DNA of 64,000 nt from Sphingopyxis panaciterrulae (GTDB lineage Bacteria > Pseudomonadota > Alphaproteobacteria > Sphingomonadales > Sphingomonadaceae). Positions 15,782 through 24,431 of the stretch are shown piece by piece. The stretch is taken from positions 1-64,000 of the forward strand of contig NZ_JACIJH010000013.1 of assembly GCF_014199295.1 (NCBI RefSeq), written 5' to 3'. Each line of letters begins with the position of its first letter. Positions within the stretch are counted from its first letter, which is position 1. The position numbers and the translations under genes were made by a program. The notes beneath the pieces are model-generated. The model was not told where the DNA came from. It saw only the letters and a list, made by a program, of their open reading frames with translations, and made no database searches.

Positions 15782-16717
15782 TTGTCCGATTCCATCCATT
15801 ATGAACTGCAATATCTCGATCTGATGCGGCGCATCTGGGTCGAAGGCGACGAACGGGTCGACCGTACCGGCGTCGGCACCCGCTCGCTGTTCGGCGAGAC
15901 GATGCGATTCTCGCTGCAGGACGATGCGATCCCGCTGCTGACCACCAAGCGCGTTTATTGGAAGACGGCGCTGCGCGAACTGTTGTGGTTCCTGACCGGC
16001 GACACCAACATCCGTCCGCTGATCGCGCAGGGGGTGCGTATCTGGACCGACTGGCCGCTCGATCGTTATCGCCGCGAGACCGGGGACGAAATCGGCGCGG
16101 AGGCTTTCGAGGCGCGAATCCTGGACGACGCCGATTTCGGCGCGCAATGGGGCGACCTCGGCCCCGTCTATGGCCATCAATGGGTGAACTGGCCGCGCTA
16201 CGAACCGGCGGGCGACGGATTGTTCCGCCGCGCCGCGCAGGGGCACAACCAGATCGCGGCGCTGATCGACTCGCTGCGCGATAATCCCGGATCGCGGCGT
16301 CATATCTTCACCGGCTGGAACGTGGCCGACCTCGACCGGATGGCGCTGCCGCCGTGCCACATGACCTATCAGTTCCATGTCCGCAGCGACGGCGGCCTGT
16401 CGTGCCTGCTCTTTCAGCGTTCGTGCGACCTCGGCCTCGGCTTCGCCTTCAACGTGTTCGAAGCGGCGCTGCTCACGCGAATGATCGCGCAGCAGTGCGA
16501 TCTGCACGCGCATGAACTGATATGGACCGGCGGCGATGTCCACCTCTATCTCAACCATGCGGAACTCGTCGAAGCGCAATTGGCGCGCGTGCCAGCAGGG
16601 AGTCCGAAGCTGCGTATCCTCCGCCGCCCAGCCAGCATTTTCGACTATCGCTTCGAGGATTTCGCAGTCGAGAATTATGCGCCGCAGGCTCATATCGCGG
16701 CGCCCGTCGCGGTCTGA
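15782..16717 (+). CDS. thyA: Thymidylate synthase
   Basis: 311 residues. Makes dTMP from dUMP with methylene-tetrahydrofolate. Motifs: DRTGVGTRSLFG, YWKTALRELLWFLTGDTN, GPVYGHQWVNW, the catalytic cysteine at residue 192 in LPPCHM, RSCDLGLG and GGDVHLYLNH. The start is TTG 15782, with GGGAG six bases upstream, giving the expected SDSIHYELQYLDL opening; the frame is open further up but that part is not family-like. Confidence 0.95.
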   Translation: MSDSIHYELQYLDLMRRIWVEGDERVDRTGVGTRSLFGETMRFSLQDDAIPLLTTKRVYWKTALRELLWFLTGDTNIRPLIAQGVRIWTDWPLDRYRRETGDEIGAEAFEARILDDADFGAQWGDLGPVYGHQWVNWPRYEPAGDGLFRRAAQGHNQIAALIDSLRDNPGSRRHIFTGWNVADLDRMALPPCHMTYQFHVRSDGGLSCLLFQRSCDLGLGFAFNVFEAALLTRMIAQQCDLHAHELIWTGGDVHLYLNHAELVEAQLARVPAGSPKLRILRRPASIFDYRFEDFAVENYAPQAHIAAPVAV

Positions 16718-16805
16718 GCGCCTCCATTGCATTGCCATGCGGAAAGTAATAATATGTCGCCTGATTGAAATATAACGGCGCGGCGATTCGCGCCTCGAAG
16801 GGACG

Positions 16806-18122
16806 ATGGATATGCCCGAAACGCCCCCCAAACGGCCAATGGGGCGCCCGGCGAGCAACCTGCCGCCGTTGTCGCTCCACATTCCCGAACCGCGCTATCG
16901 CCCCGGCGACACGCCCGACTTCAGCGACGTCGAAATTCCCGCGGTCGATGCAACGCCGCGCCCCGGCGAGGCGACCAAAGCCGACGCGATGCGCGAGCTT
17001 TGCTATGGTCTCGTCCGCGTCCTCGATTTCGACGGGCAGGCGAAGGGACCGTGGAATCCCAATCTCGCCCCCGACCGGCTGCGGACGATGCTGCGGTATA
17101 TGATGCTGCTCCGCGCGTTCGACGACCGCATGTTCCGCGCCCAGCGGCAGGGCAAGACCAGCTTCTACATGAAGTCGACGGGCGAGGAGGCGACGTCGGT
17201 CGCTTCGACGATGGCGATCGACCGGTCGGACATGTGTTTCCCCAGCTATCGCCAGCAGGGCATATTGATCGCGCGCGACTATCCGCTGATCCAGATGATG
17301 AACCAGATCTATTCGAATCGCGGCGACCATCTGCTCGGGCGACAGTTGCCGATCATGTATTCTGCGCCCGAACATGGATTCTTCAGCGTATCGGGCAATC
17401 TGGCAACGCAATATCCGCAGGCGGTAGGCTGGGCGATGGCCTCGGCCTCGAAGGGCGACAGCCGAATCGCGACCGTCTGGTGCGGCGAAGGCTCTTCGGC
17501 CGAGGGCGATTTCCACTCGGCGCTGACCTTCGCGACCGTCTATAATGCGCCGGTCATCTTCAACGTCGTCAACAACCAGTGGGCGATCTCCAGCTTCTCG
17601 GGCTTTGCCGGCGGCGAGCGGACGACTTTCGCGGCGCGCGCGGTCGGCTATGGCATCGCGGGGCTGCGCGTCGATGGCAATGATGCGCTCGCTGTCTATG
17701 CCGCGACCCAGTGGGCGGCCGATCGGGCGCGGACAAACAACGGCCCGACGCTGATCGAGCATTTCACCTATCGCGCCGAAGGGCACAGTACCTCGGACGA
17801 TCCGAGCGCCTATCGCGCCGCGCAGGAAGCGAGCGCCTGGCCGTTCGGCGATCCGGTCGCGCGGCTGCGCCAGCATCTCGAAGCGCTTGGCGAATGGGAT
17901 GCGGAGCGCCACGAGGCGCAGCGCACGGAGTTGGAAGAGCTGGTCAAGACGACCCAGAAACAGTCGGAAAAGCTGGGCGTTTTGGGACATGGCATGCACC
18001 AGCCCTTCGAAACCATGTTTCAGGACGTGTTCGAGGACATGCCCTGGCATCTTCAGGAACAATGCGATCAGATGCTTGCCGAACAGAAGACGAAGTTCGG
18101 TGCGGACTGGAAGCCTGAATGA
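16806..18122 (+). CDS. bkdA1: Branched-chain 2-oxoacid dehydrogenase E1 alpha subunit
   Basis: 438 residues. Thiamine-diphosphate-dependent decarboxylation of the 2-oxoacids from Val, Leu and Ile. The TPP motif is GEGSSAEGDF to NVVNN; KTSFYMKSTGEEA and YRAEGHSTSDDPSAYR are typical of the branched-chain rather than pyruvate enzyme. The long N-terminal arm is also typical. GAAGGGAC lies before ATG 16806. First gene of bkdA1-bkdA2-bkdB; it overlaps the next start by four bases (ATGA). Confidence 0.92.
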   Translation: MDMPETPPKRPMGRPASNLPPLSLHIPEPRYRPGDTPDFSDVEIPAVDATPRPGEATKADAMRELCYGLVRVLDFDGQAKGPWNPNLAPDRLRTMLRYMMLLRAFDDRMFRAQRQGKTSFYMKSTGEEATSVASTMAIDRSDMCFPSYRQQGILIARDYPLIQMMNQIYSNRGDHLLGRQLPIMYSAPEHGFFSVSGNLATQYPQAVGWAMASASKGDSRIATVWCGEGSSAEGDFHSALTFATVYNAPVIFNVVNNQWAISSFSGFAGGERTTFAARAVGYGIAGLRVDGNDALAVYAATQWAADRARTNNGPTLIEHFTYRAEGHSTSDDPSAYRAAQEASAWPFGDPVARLRQHLEALGEWDAERHEAQRTELEELVKTTQKQSEKLGVLGHGMHQPFETMFQDVFEDMPWHLQEQCDQMLAEQKTKFGADWKPE

Positions 18123-19147
18123 TGAGCGCGGACAGCAAGACCATGAACATGATCGAGGCGATCAACAGCGCCATGGACGTCATGCTGGGCCGCGACGACA
18201 CGGTCGTGGTGATGGGCGAGGACGTCGGCTATTTCGGCGGTGTGTTCCGCGCGACCGCCGGTTTACAGAAGAAGCACGGCAAGACCCGCGTGTTCGACAC
18301 GCCGATCAACGAATGCGGCATCATCGGCGTCGCGGTCGGGATGGGCGCTTACGGCCTGCGCCCGGTCCCCGAGATTCAGTTCGCCGACTATATCTATCCT
18401 GGCCTCGATCAGCTCGTCAGCGAGGCGGCTCGGCTGCGCTACCGCTCGGCGAACGACTTCATCTGCCCGATGACAGTGCGCACCCCGTTCGGCGGCGGCA
18501 TCTTCGGCGGCCAGACGCACAGCCAGTCGCCCGAAAGCATCATGACGCATATCTGCGGCGTGAAGACGGTGATCCCGTCGAACCCCTATGACGCCAAGGG
18601 GCTGCTGATCGCGGCGATCGAGGATAACGACCCCGTCGTCTTTCTCGAGCCCAAGCGCATCTACAACGGCCCGTTCAGCGGCTATTACGACCGCCCGGTC
18701 GAGCCCTGGTCGAAGCATGTGGCGAGCGCGGTGCCCGAAGGCTATTACCGCATCGACCTCGGCAAGGCGGCGACGGTGCGCGAGGGCGAGGCGGTGACGG
18801 TGCTCGCCTATGGCACGATGGTGCATGTCGCGAAGACGATCATCGAGGAACGCGGTATCGACGCCGAAATCCTCGATCTGCGCACCTTGCTGCCGCTCGA
18901 CATCGAGGCGATCGAGGCGTCGGTCCGGAAGACCGGCCGCTGCCTGATCATTCACGAAGCGACGCGCACGTCGGGCTTTGGCGCCGAACTCGCCGCGCTG
19001 GTGCAGGAGCGCTGCTTCTATCACCTCGAGGCGCCGGTCGAGCGCGTCACCGGCTTCGACACGCCCTATCCGCACAGCCTTGAATGGGCCTATTTCCCTG
19101 GCCCGGTGCGCATCGCGACCGCACTCGATAAAATTCTGAAGGACTGA
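18119..19147 (+). CDS. bkdA2: Branched-chain 2-oxoacid dehydrogenase E1 beta subunit
   Basis: 342 residues. Pairs with E1 alpha to form the decarboxylase. Motifs: VVVMGEDVGYFGGVFRAT, DTPINECGIIGVAVGMG, EIQFADYIYPG, RTPFGGGIFGG and SQSPES. The C-terminal transketolase domain ends with VERVTGFDTPYPHSLEWAYFP, the usual branched-chain form. ATGA overlap with bkdA1 indicates translational coupling; five bases separate it from bkdB. Confidence 0.93.
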   Translation: MMSADSKTMNMIEAINSAMDVMLGRDDTVVVMGEDVGYFGGVFRATAGLQKKHGKTRVFDTPINECGIIGVAVGMGAYGLRPVPEIQFADYIYPGLDQLVSEAARLRYRSANDFICPMTVRTPFGGGIFGGQTHSQSPESIMTHICGVKTVIPSNPYDAKGLLIAAIEDNDPVVFLEPKRIYNGPFSGYYDRPVEPWSKHVASAVPEGYYRIDLGKAATVREGEAVTVLAYGTMVHVAKTIIEERGIDAEILDLRTLLPLDIEAIEASVRKTGRCLIIHEATRTSGFGAELAALVQERCFYHLEAPVERVTGFDTPYPHSLEWAYFPGPVRIATALDKILKD

Positions 19148-19152
19148 CCGCC

Positions 19153-20478
19153 ATGGCCCGCTACTCATTCCGTCTGCCCGACATCGGCGAAGGCATCGCC
19201 GAGGCCGAGATCGTCGCCTGGCATATCAAGATCGGCGACCGCATCGAGGAAGATGCGCAGCTTGCCGACATGATGACCGACAAGGCGACCGTCGAAATGG
19301 AATCGCCGGTGTCGGGAACGGTGGTCGAACTGGCGGGCGAGGTCGGCGATCTGATCCCCATCGGCTCGACGCTGGCAGTGATCGAGACCGATGGTGAGGT
19401 TGTGGAAGCACCGACCGAGGAAACAGGTGAAGAAGAGGTCGTCGCGGAAACGCCCGGGGCGGAAGAGATTTCGGTGGCTGAGGAAGCCGAAAAACCCTCT
19501 TCCCTGAAGGGGAGAGGGTTGGGAGAGGGGGCCGAAGCCGCTCCCGCTTCTGCTGCTATTCCCCTCTCCCCGACCCTCTCCCCTGAAGGGGAGAGGGGGA
19601 AGAAATCCGTTCTCGCATCCCCCGCCGTCCGCACCCGTGCGCGCGATCTCGGCGTCGATCTGTTGCAGGTCCAGGCCGAGGGCGACCGCATTCGCCATTC
19701 CGATCTCGACGCCTTCCTCCGTTACAGTGCGGGACAGGGCTATCATGCGCCCGGCGCCTCGCGCGCGCGCGCCGACGAGCCGGTCAAGGTCATCGGGATG
19801 CGCCGCAAGATCGCCGAGAATATGGCGGCGTCGAAGCGCGCGATCCCGCATTTCACCTATGTAGAGGAAATGGACGTCACCGCGCTCGAGGCGATGCGCG
19901 CCGACCTCAACGCCAACCGTGGCCAGCGACCCAAGCTGACGATGCTGCCCTTCCTGATCGTCGCGATCTGCCGCACTATCCCGCAGTTTCCGATGATCAA
20001 CGCGCGCTACGACGACGAAGGCGGCGTGGTGACGCGCCACGGCGCGGTGCACCTCGGCATGGCGACGCAGACCGATGCGGGGCTGATGGTCCCGGTCATC
20101 CGCGACGCGCAGGACAAGAATGTGTGGCAGCTTGCGAGCGAGATCACGCGCCTTGCCGAAGCCGCGCGCACCGGCAAGGCGAAGGTCGAGGAACTCAGCG
20201 GAGGCACATTGACGGTCACCTCGCTCGGCCCGCTTGGCGGCATCGCGACGACGCCGGTCATCAACCGGCCCGAGGTCGCGATCATCGGCCCGAACAAGAT
20301 CGTCGAGCGTCCGGTCTTCGCCAAAAATCCTCAGGGGGGCGACGATATTCGCCGCGCCAAGCTGATGAACCTGTCGATCAGTTGCGATCACCGCGTCGTC
20401 GACGGCTGGGACGCCGCGAGCTATGTCCAGGCGCTCAAGAAGCTGCTCGAGACGCCGGTCCTGCTGTTCGCGGATTGA
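19153..20478 (+). CDS. bkdB: Branched-chain 2-oxoacid dehydrogenase E2 (dihydrolipoyl acyltransferase)
   Basis: 441 residues. Lipoyl domain at 1-80 with the lipoyl lysine in MMTDKATVEM; a Pro/Ala/Glu-rich linker; a peripheral-subunit-binding domain (SPAVRTRARDLGVDL) near 155-190; and the acyltransferase core with the catalytic histidine in CDHRVVDGWDAA near the end. The linker at about residues 114-149 is encoded by a REP-like palindrome pair and reads LKGRGLGEG and LSPTLSPEGERG. No E3 (lpd) gene lies in the window, so E3 is encoded elsewhere. Confidence 0.93.
   Translation: MARYSFRLPDIGEGIAEAEIVAWHIKIGDRIEEDAQLADMMTDKATVEMESPVSGTVVELAGEVGDLIPIGSTLAVIETDGEVVEAPTEETGEEEVVAETPGAEEISVAEEAEKPSSLKGRGLGEGAEAAPASAAIPLSPTLSPEGERGKKSVLASPAVRTRARDLGVDLLQVQAEGDRIRHSDLDAFLRYSAGQGYHAPGASRARADEPVKVIGMRRKIAENMAASKRAIPHFTYVEEMDVTALEAMRADLNANRGQRPKLTMLPFLIVAICRTIPQFPMINARYDDEGGVVTRHGAVHLGMATQTDAGLMVPVIRDAQDKNVWQLASEITRLAEAARTGKAKVEELSGGTLTVTSLGPLGGIATTPVINRPEVAIIGPNKIVERPVFAKNPQGGDDIRRAKLMNLSISCDHRVVDGWDAASYVQALKKLLETPVLLFAD
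19493..19599. repeat. REP-like palindrome pair inside bkdB
   Basis: Two hairpins of the same family: AACCCTCTTCCC-TGAA-GGGGAGAGGGTT (19493-19520) and CCCTCTCCCC-TGAA-GGGGAGAGGG (19574-19598). They are in frame with bkdB and contain no stop. The translated peptide replaces ordinary linker sequence. Confidence 0.85.
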
Positions 20479-20490
20479 GCAAAGCGTCGC

Positions 20491-20955
20491 TTATCGGACG
20501 ACACCCCGGAACAGCAGCTTGCCGGACGCCCCGGCGGGAACGGGCCGTTGAAAGGCCCAGCGGACATGCGTGACGTCGCTCGGCTGCGCGGGGCGGCGCG
20601 ATCCGTCCGGCTGGCGGATCGTCAGCTCGGCCAGCGGACCCCAGGCATGGCCGCCATCGACCGACACGAGCGGCGCATGGTCGCCCGCACCGGTGAAACG
20701 CACCGCGGCAGGGAGCGGGTTGGTGATGACCAGCCGGTCGGCTGGCTGGTTCCCGGCGTTGCGATAGGCGAGAACGAAGACGAGTCGATCCCCCGACGTC
20801 ACCGCCCTGGGTTCTTCTAGCAGCACGCGCTGCTTGCCGCTGGCATCGGTCGTCACCCGTTCGACGAACACGCTGTTGTCGAGCGCGACCGCATCCGCAG
20901 CGAAGGCGTGACCCGGCGCAAGCAGGGCGAGCGGCAGAAGACAGGCGGTTCGCAT
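20491..20955 (-). CDS. Exported protein with a DUF11-like repeat domain
   Basis: About 154 residues from ATG 20955 (alternative ATG 20961; AGGGA upstream). Signal peptide RTACLLPLALLAPGHAFAA. The mature part contains SGDRLVFVLAYRNAGNQPADRLVITNPLP, the pattern of the conserved-repeat (DUF11) beta-sandwich found in surface proteins, in one copy. It lies 12 bases from the convergent bkdB stop. Function unknown. Confidence 0.75.
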   Translation of the reverse strand: MRTACLLPLALLAPGHAFAADAVALDNSVFVERVTTDASGKQRVLLEEPRAVTSGDRLVFVLAYRNAGNQPADRLVITNPLPAAVRFTGAGDHAPLVSVDGGHAWGPLAELTIRQPDGSRRPAQPSDVTHVRWAFQRPVPAGASGKLLFRGVVR

Positions 20956-21142
20956 AAGCATCCCTATGGCTGAATATGGCCGCAAGCATCTGGCACCCAA
21001 AAGGAAAATTCTGGTTAACACGCCAGTTACCAACAGGATTTCTGCGCGTTGTCGCATGGGGGAGGGGCGGGGAAGTGCATCTTCGACCCGACTGGCGTGC
21101 GGACCCAAGCTCGCCTAAGGTGCGGCGACCAGATGGGAGATC

Positions 21143-22348
21143 GTGGACGTGGCCGAGGACAGGGGAAGGGGGAGCACGCGCCCGCCGGGCGCCGGTCCCC
21201 TGCACCAGATCGAGATCGACGATTTCCGCCGCGATCGCCTGCTTGCGGCGCTGACGTTGATTCTGGGTGCGGCCTTCTGTCTGGGCCTGCCTTTTGCCCT
21301 TCAGGCGGGGGCCGAATTCTTCCTGCCGCTGACCGCAGCCATCGTCATCGCCATCGCGCTGGTGCCGGTACTCGAATGGCTCGAACGGCGCGGCGTGCCG
21401 TCGGGTCTCGCCGCCTTCCTGTCGCTCGCGGCCTTTCTGGCGCTGATCAATGCTGCGCTCGCGATCATCGTCGTGCCGGCGACCGGATGGTTCACGCGGC
21501 TCCCCGAATCGATCCCGCGCATTCAGAGCAATCTGGCGCCGCTCATCGATTTCTATTCGACGCTGCAACGCTTCGTCGACCGCACCCTCGCCTCGGTTGC
21601 CAGCGGCAGTGAGGCGACGGCGCAGGCACTGTCGGCGACGGCGCCGACCTCGGTCGTCGACTATTTCATCTCGGCGGCGCCGTCGGCGGCGATTCAGCTC
21701 TTTTTCGCCGTTCTCGTCGTCTTCTTCTTCCTCGCCGGCTGGACCCGCCTGCGCAAGGGCACGATCCGCCGCCGCGGCAGCTTCGACGGGGCGATGCAGA
21801 CCGCGCGGGTGATCCAGAATGTCGTCGATGCGACCGCCGATTATCTGGCGACGATCACCGCGATCAACGCGATCCTTGGGCTAATCGTGTCGCTGCTGCT
21901 CTGGGCGCTGGGCATGCCGTCGCCCTTCATGTGGGGCGGCATCGTCGCGATCTGCAATTTCGTGCCCTATCTGGGGCCGATCGTCGCCGCGATCCTGCTC
22001 GCGCTCGGCGGGCTGATGACCTTCGACGCGGTGGGGTTCGCGCTGCTGCCGGCGCTGATCTTCATCGGCGTCCATCTGGTCGAGGCGAATCTAATCACCC
22101 CGCTGGTGCTCGGACGCCGGCTGACCATCAATCCGCTGCTGATCCTCGTGTCGCTGAGTTTCTGGGGCTGGGTGTGGGGAACGCCCGGCGCACTGCTCGC
22201 GGTGCCGTTGCTGCTGATCCTGCAGACGATCCTGCAGTCGACCGGAACCCCCGATCTCGCCGGTTTTCTGTTCGAGCGCGGCACGCTGACCACGGTCGAG
22301 GAGATGCGCGCGCGCTTAAATCGCGGCCATGGCGAAAGCGACGGTTGA
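21143..22348 (+). CDS. AI-2E family transporter (PerM/TqsA-like)
   Basis: 401 residues with about eight membrane helices and a large loop near 120-190. The family core is visible in NAILGLIVSLLLWALGMPSPFMWGG, CNFVPYLGPIVAAILLALGG, VHLVEANLITPLVLGRRL and LSFWGWVWGTPGALLAVPLL. Members export small molecules or act as ion antiporters; AI-2 itself is not implied. Starts at GTG 21143 with GGGAGA just upstream. Confidence 0.85.
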   Translation: MDVAEDRGRGSTRPPGAGPLHQIEIDDFRRDRLLAALTLILGAAFCLGLPFALQAGAEFFLPLTAAIVIAIALVPVLEWLERRGVPSGLAAFLSLAAFLALINAALAIIVVPATGWFTRLPESIPRIQSNLAPLIDFYSTLQRFVDRTLASVASGSEATAQALSATAPTSVVDYFISAAPSAAIQLFFAVLVVFFFLAGWTRLRKGTIRRRGSFDGAMQTARVIQNVVDATADYLATITAINAILGLIVSLLLWALGMPSPFMWGGIVAICNFVPYLGPIVAAILLALGGLMTFDAVGFALLPALIFIGVHLVEANLITPLVLGRRLTINPLLILVSLSFWGWVWGTPGALLAVPLLLILQTILQSTGTPDLAGFLFERGTLTTVEEMRARLNRGHGESDG

Positions 22349-22391
22349 CAGGCCGGGATGGGACGCATATTGGCGCGGCTCCCAAGCACAC

Positions 22392-22468
22392 GCGGGTGTA
22401 GCTCAGTTGGTTAGAGTGCCGGCCTGTCACGCCGGAGGTCGCGGGTTCGAGCCCCGTCACTCGCGCCA
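22392..22468 (+). tRNA. tRNA-Asp (anticodon GTC)
   Basis: 77 bases with CCA encoded. Acceptor GCGGGTG pairs with CACTCGC (one G-T); anticodon stem CCGGC/GCCGG encloses CTGTCAC, anticodon GTC; T-arm GTTCGAGCC. Confidence 0.95.
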
Positions 22469-22549
22469 TTCCCTGTCGGTTCAGACGGAATGGCGGCCGC
22501 GGCTTGGGATCGCTTCACAATCGGAAATCCTTATGATCGGCGCGGCGCC

Positions 22550-22765
22550 TCAGCCGCGCCAGCGCCCCAGTTCCATCCAGCGCAGCAGCGGCTTCAGCGG
22601 CAGGATCCAGACGATCCCCGCGGCAAGATAGAAGATCGCCTGCACTAGAATCGGCCAACGCCCCACCCAGGGCGACAGGCTGACGATGATCGCGGCCCAG
22701 ACGGCGATCAGCAACAGGATCAGGAAGATGCCGGCGGGCTTGCGCCAGCTCGGTTCGGGCTGCAT
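22550..22765 (-). CDS. DUF2842 small membrane protein
   Basis: 71 residues with two membrane helices (IFLILLLIAVWAAIIVSL and LVQAIFYLAAGIVWILPL) and the opening MQPEPSWRKPAG typical of DUF2842. ATG 22765 is preferred over 22795, which would overlap the cyclo-ligase gene. It lies 11 bases after fau, probably co-transcribed. Function unknown. Confidence 0.78.
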   Translation of the reverse strand: MQPEPSWRKPAGIFLILLLIAVWAAIIVSLSPWVGRWPILVQAIFYLAAGIVWILPLKPLLRWMELGRWRG

Positions 22766-22776
22766 CGGGCCTTCGG

Positions 22777-23358
22777 TCACAATCGGTCTCCGCAAAGAAG
22801 GAATTCCTGTTCGGTGAGCACCGCATCGAGCGGCGCATCGGTCGATTCGGTGGGCACGGCGTCAACCTCCTGCACCGACCAGCCGACGCCGATGCGCGGA
22901 ATGTCGGACTGCGCGGCGAAATAGCGATCGTAATGGCCGCCGCCCTGACCGAGCCGTCCGCCGCGACGATCGAAACCGACGAGCGGGCAGAATATCAACG
23001 CCGGGCGGACCGATTCGGCATCACCGCCGGGTTGCTGCGGTCCCCATGGCCCCTTTGCCAGCGTGCCGTCGGCCGCCCAGTGCCGGAACGTCATCGCCGG
23101 ATCGCGTCCGGCGTGATGGGGAAGGGCGAGAGGAAGGCCGGCCAGCATCGGCAGGATGTCAGGTTCGTCGCCCCAGGCGATATAAGCGGCGATGGGATCG
23201 CGATCCGCGATCAGGTCGGCCAGCGGCTGCGGCAGCGCACGAAAGGCCGCCAGGCGCGCGATGGCGTCCAGATTGGCGACAAAATGCTTGCGGCGGAACC
23301 GCAGCCGTTCGCGCAATCGCTGCTTCTGCTGGGCCGGATCGGCGGACGGATCGTTCAT
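22777..23358 (-). CDS. fau: 5-formyltetrahydrofolate cyclo-ligase
   Basis: 193 residues. Converts 5-formyl-THF to 5,10-methenyl-THF using ATP. Signatures: basic N-terminus QQKQRLRERLRFRRK, PLVGFDRRGGRLGQGGGHYDRY (nucleotide and Mg region) and IGVGWSVQEV. The order zapA, 6S RNA, cyclo-ligase is widely conserved in proteobacteria and is present here. Confidence 0.92.
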   Translation of the reverse strand: MNDPSADPAQQKQRLRERLRFRRKHFVANLDAIARLAAFRALPQPLADLIADRDPIAAYIAWGDEPDILPMLAGLPLALPHHAGRDPAMTFRHWAADGTLAKGPWGPQQPGGDAESVRPALIFCPLVGFDRRGGRLGQGGGHYDRYFAAQSDIPRIGVGWSVQEVDAVPTESTDAPLDAVLTEQEFLLCGDRL

Positions 23359-23389
23359 CGCCGGTTTCGGCCTTCGTTCGGGGCGGGTT

Positions 23390-23550
23390 GGCGGGACCGC
23401 CGTGGTCGTTTGCCGGAAGATCCTCTGACGCCAGTAACGTCAGGTGGGGGCCATGTACGTCGGACCAGGGTCCGGGCAGGGACAGCTCCCTTGGATGATG
23501 TATCGCCTCAGGGATATTCGCAGCGGCTCGTGCCGGGCAGTGCCCGCCGC
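23390..23550 (-). ncRNA. ssrS: 6S RNA
   Basis: About 160 bases, assigned by position between zapA and the cyclo-ligase gene and by structure. The ends pair as GGCGGG/CCCGCC and TGCCCGG/CCGGCA, leaving a long interrupted duplex with a central open region, as in 6S RNA. A well-spaced promoter lies directly upstream. 6S RNA binds RNA polymerase holoenzyme in stationary phase. Exact ends are estimates. Confidence 0.75.
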
Positions 23551-23554
23551 CTTC

Positions 23555-23583
23555 TATTTAGGGACGCGGGCGTCCGGTCTCAA
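23555..23583 (-). promoter_or_regulatory. Predicted 6S RNA promoter
   Basis: On the minus strand TTGAGA (23578-23583) and TAAATA (23555-23560) are 17 bases apart. The -35 element overlaps the zapA stop codon, so 6S has its own promoter at the end of zapA. Confidence 0.65.
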
Positions 23584-24068
23584 GCCATTTGCTCGGCAGT
23601 CACTGCCAGCGCCTCGATCCGGTCGGCGATTTGCATCAGGGCGCGGTCGTGCCGTCCGGCGGGCGAAGCCGACGTGGCGGGTGCGCCTTGACGCAGCTTC
23701 TCGAGTTCAGCACGCGCCGCGGCCTCGCGTTCGGCGGCCGCGCGCGCTTCGCCGAGCGCCTGTTGTTCGCGCGCTTGCGCGGCGTGCAGTTCGTCGCGCG
23801 CCGCGGCTTCGCGGCTTTCGGCGAGCGCCACGGCGGCGCGCAGCGAATCGGACTGGGGTTCGGCCTTTTGAACCTTGCCGCGCGCTTCGCTCGCTTCGTC
23901 GGCGAGCATCAGCGCCGCGAACAAAAGCTGGCGCACCTCGGTGCCGCCCTGGATTCCGCGGGCCTTTTCGTCGACAAGCGCCGCGAGTTGGCGAAGCTGC
24001 TCCTCCTGCCCGTCGGCGCAGTGGACGTCATAGGGCCGCCCGGCGATATTCAGGTGGACGTCAGCCAT
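23580..24068 (-). CDS. zapA: Cell division protein ZapA, long form
   Basis: 162 residues. The N-terminal ZapA domain opens ADVHLNIAGRPYDVHCADGQEEQL and includes LAALVDEKARGI; ZapA stabilises the FtsZ ring. Typical ZapA is about 100 residues; here an Ala/Glu/Arg-rich coiled-coil extension (about 80-125) and a C-terminal helix are added. It overlaps the upstream small coiled-coil gene by eight bases. Confidence 0.85.
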   Translation of the reverse strand: MADVHLNIAGRPYDVHCADGQEEQLRQLAALVDEKARGIQGGTEVRQLLFAALMLADEASEARGKVQKAEPQSDSLRAAVALAESREAAARDELHAAQAREQQALGEARAAAEREAAARAELEKLRQGAPATSASPAGRHDRALMQIADRIEALAVTAEQMA

Positions 24069-24267
24069 TTTTCGCCTCCGCGATCAGCCGGTCGAGCTCC
24101 CCGATCACCGCCGCGACCTCGGCCTTGAGGGCGGACGCGTCGGCGGCGGGCGCCGCCGTGGCGGGGGCCGGGCGATTCGCGCGATCGGCGAGCGCCTTCT
24201 CGATCCGGCTCAGCGCCCGCTCGATGCGACCGATGGCAAGGCTGGATTCGTCGAGGTCGAGTTCCAT
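24061..24267 (-). CDS. Small coiled-coil protein upstream of zapA
   Basis: 68 residues starting MELDLDESSLAIGRIERAL. Two helical parts flank an Ala/Pro linker (NRPAPATAAPAAD). It overlaps zapA, so the two are translationally coupled; small coiled-coil genes at this site occur in other alphaproteobacteria and may act with ZapA in division. That role is inferred from position only. Confidence 0.65.
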   Translation of the reverse strand: MELDLDESSLAIGRIERALSRIEKALADRANRPAPATAAPAADASALKAEVAAVIGELDRLIAEAKNG

Positions 24268-24431
24268 GAGCGAAGACGTAGCAGCGGCGCCGGATGGGCG
24301 CAATTGCCGAGCACCGGGCTGACGGGTGAACCCGGCTTTTTGCGCGATTTCTTGCCGCGAGCGGTTGACTTCGGACCGCCGCCCCGCAAAGGGCAGTCGC
24401 GCATGATAGCCCAGCCATTTCCGGGGGACGA

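Noticed and set aside
16719..16733. CGCCTCCATTGCAT shared with the fba leader (near 28755)
   Set aside because: A 14-base match between two sites is expected several times by chance in a window this size; no further similarity.
24364..24391. TTGACT-based promoter before tkt
   Set aside because: The -35 is good, but the 17-base-spaced -10 (AAAGGG) is poor, so I did not list it.
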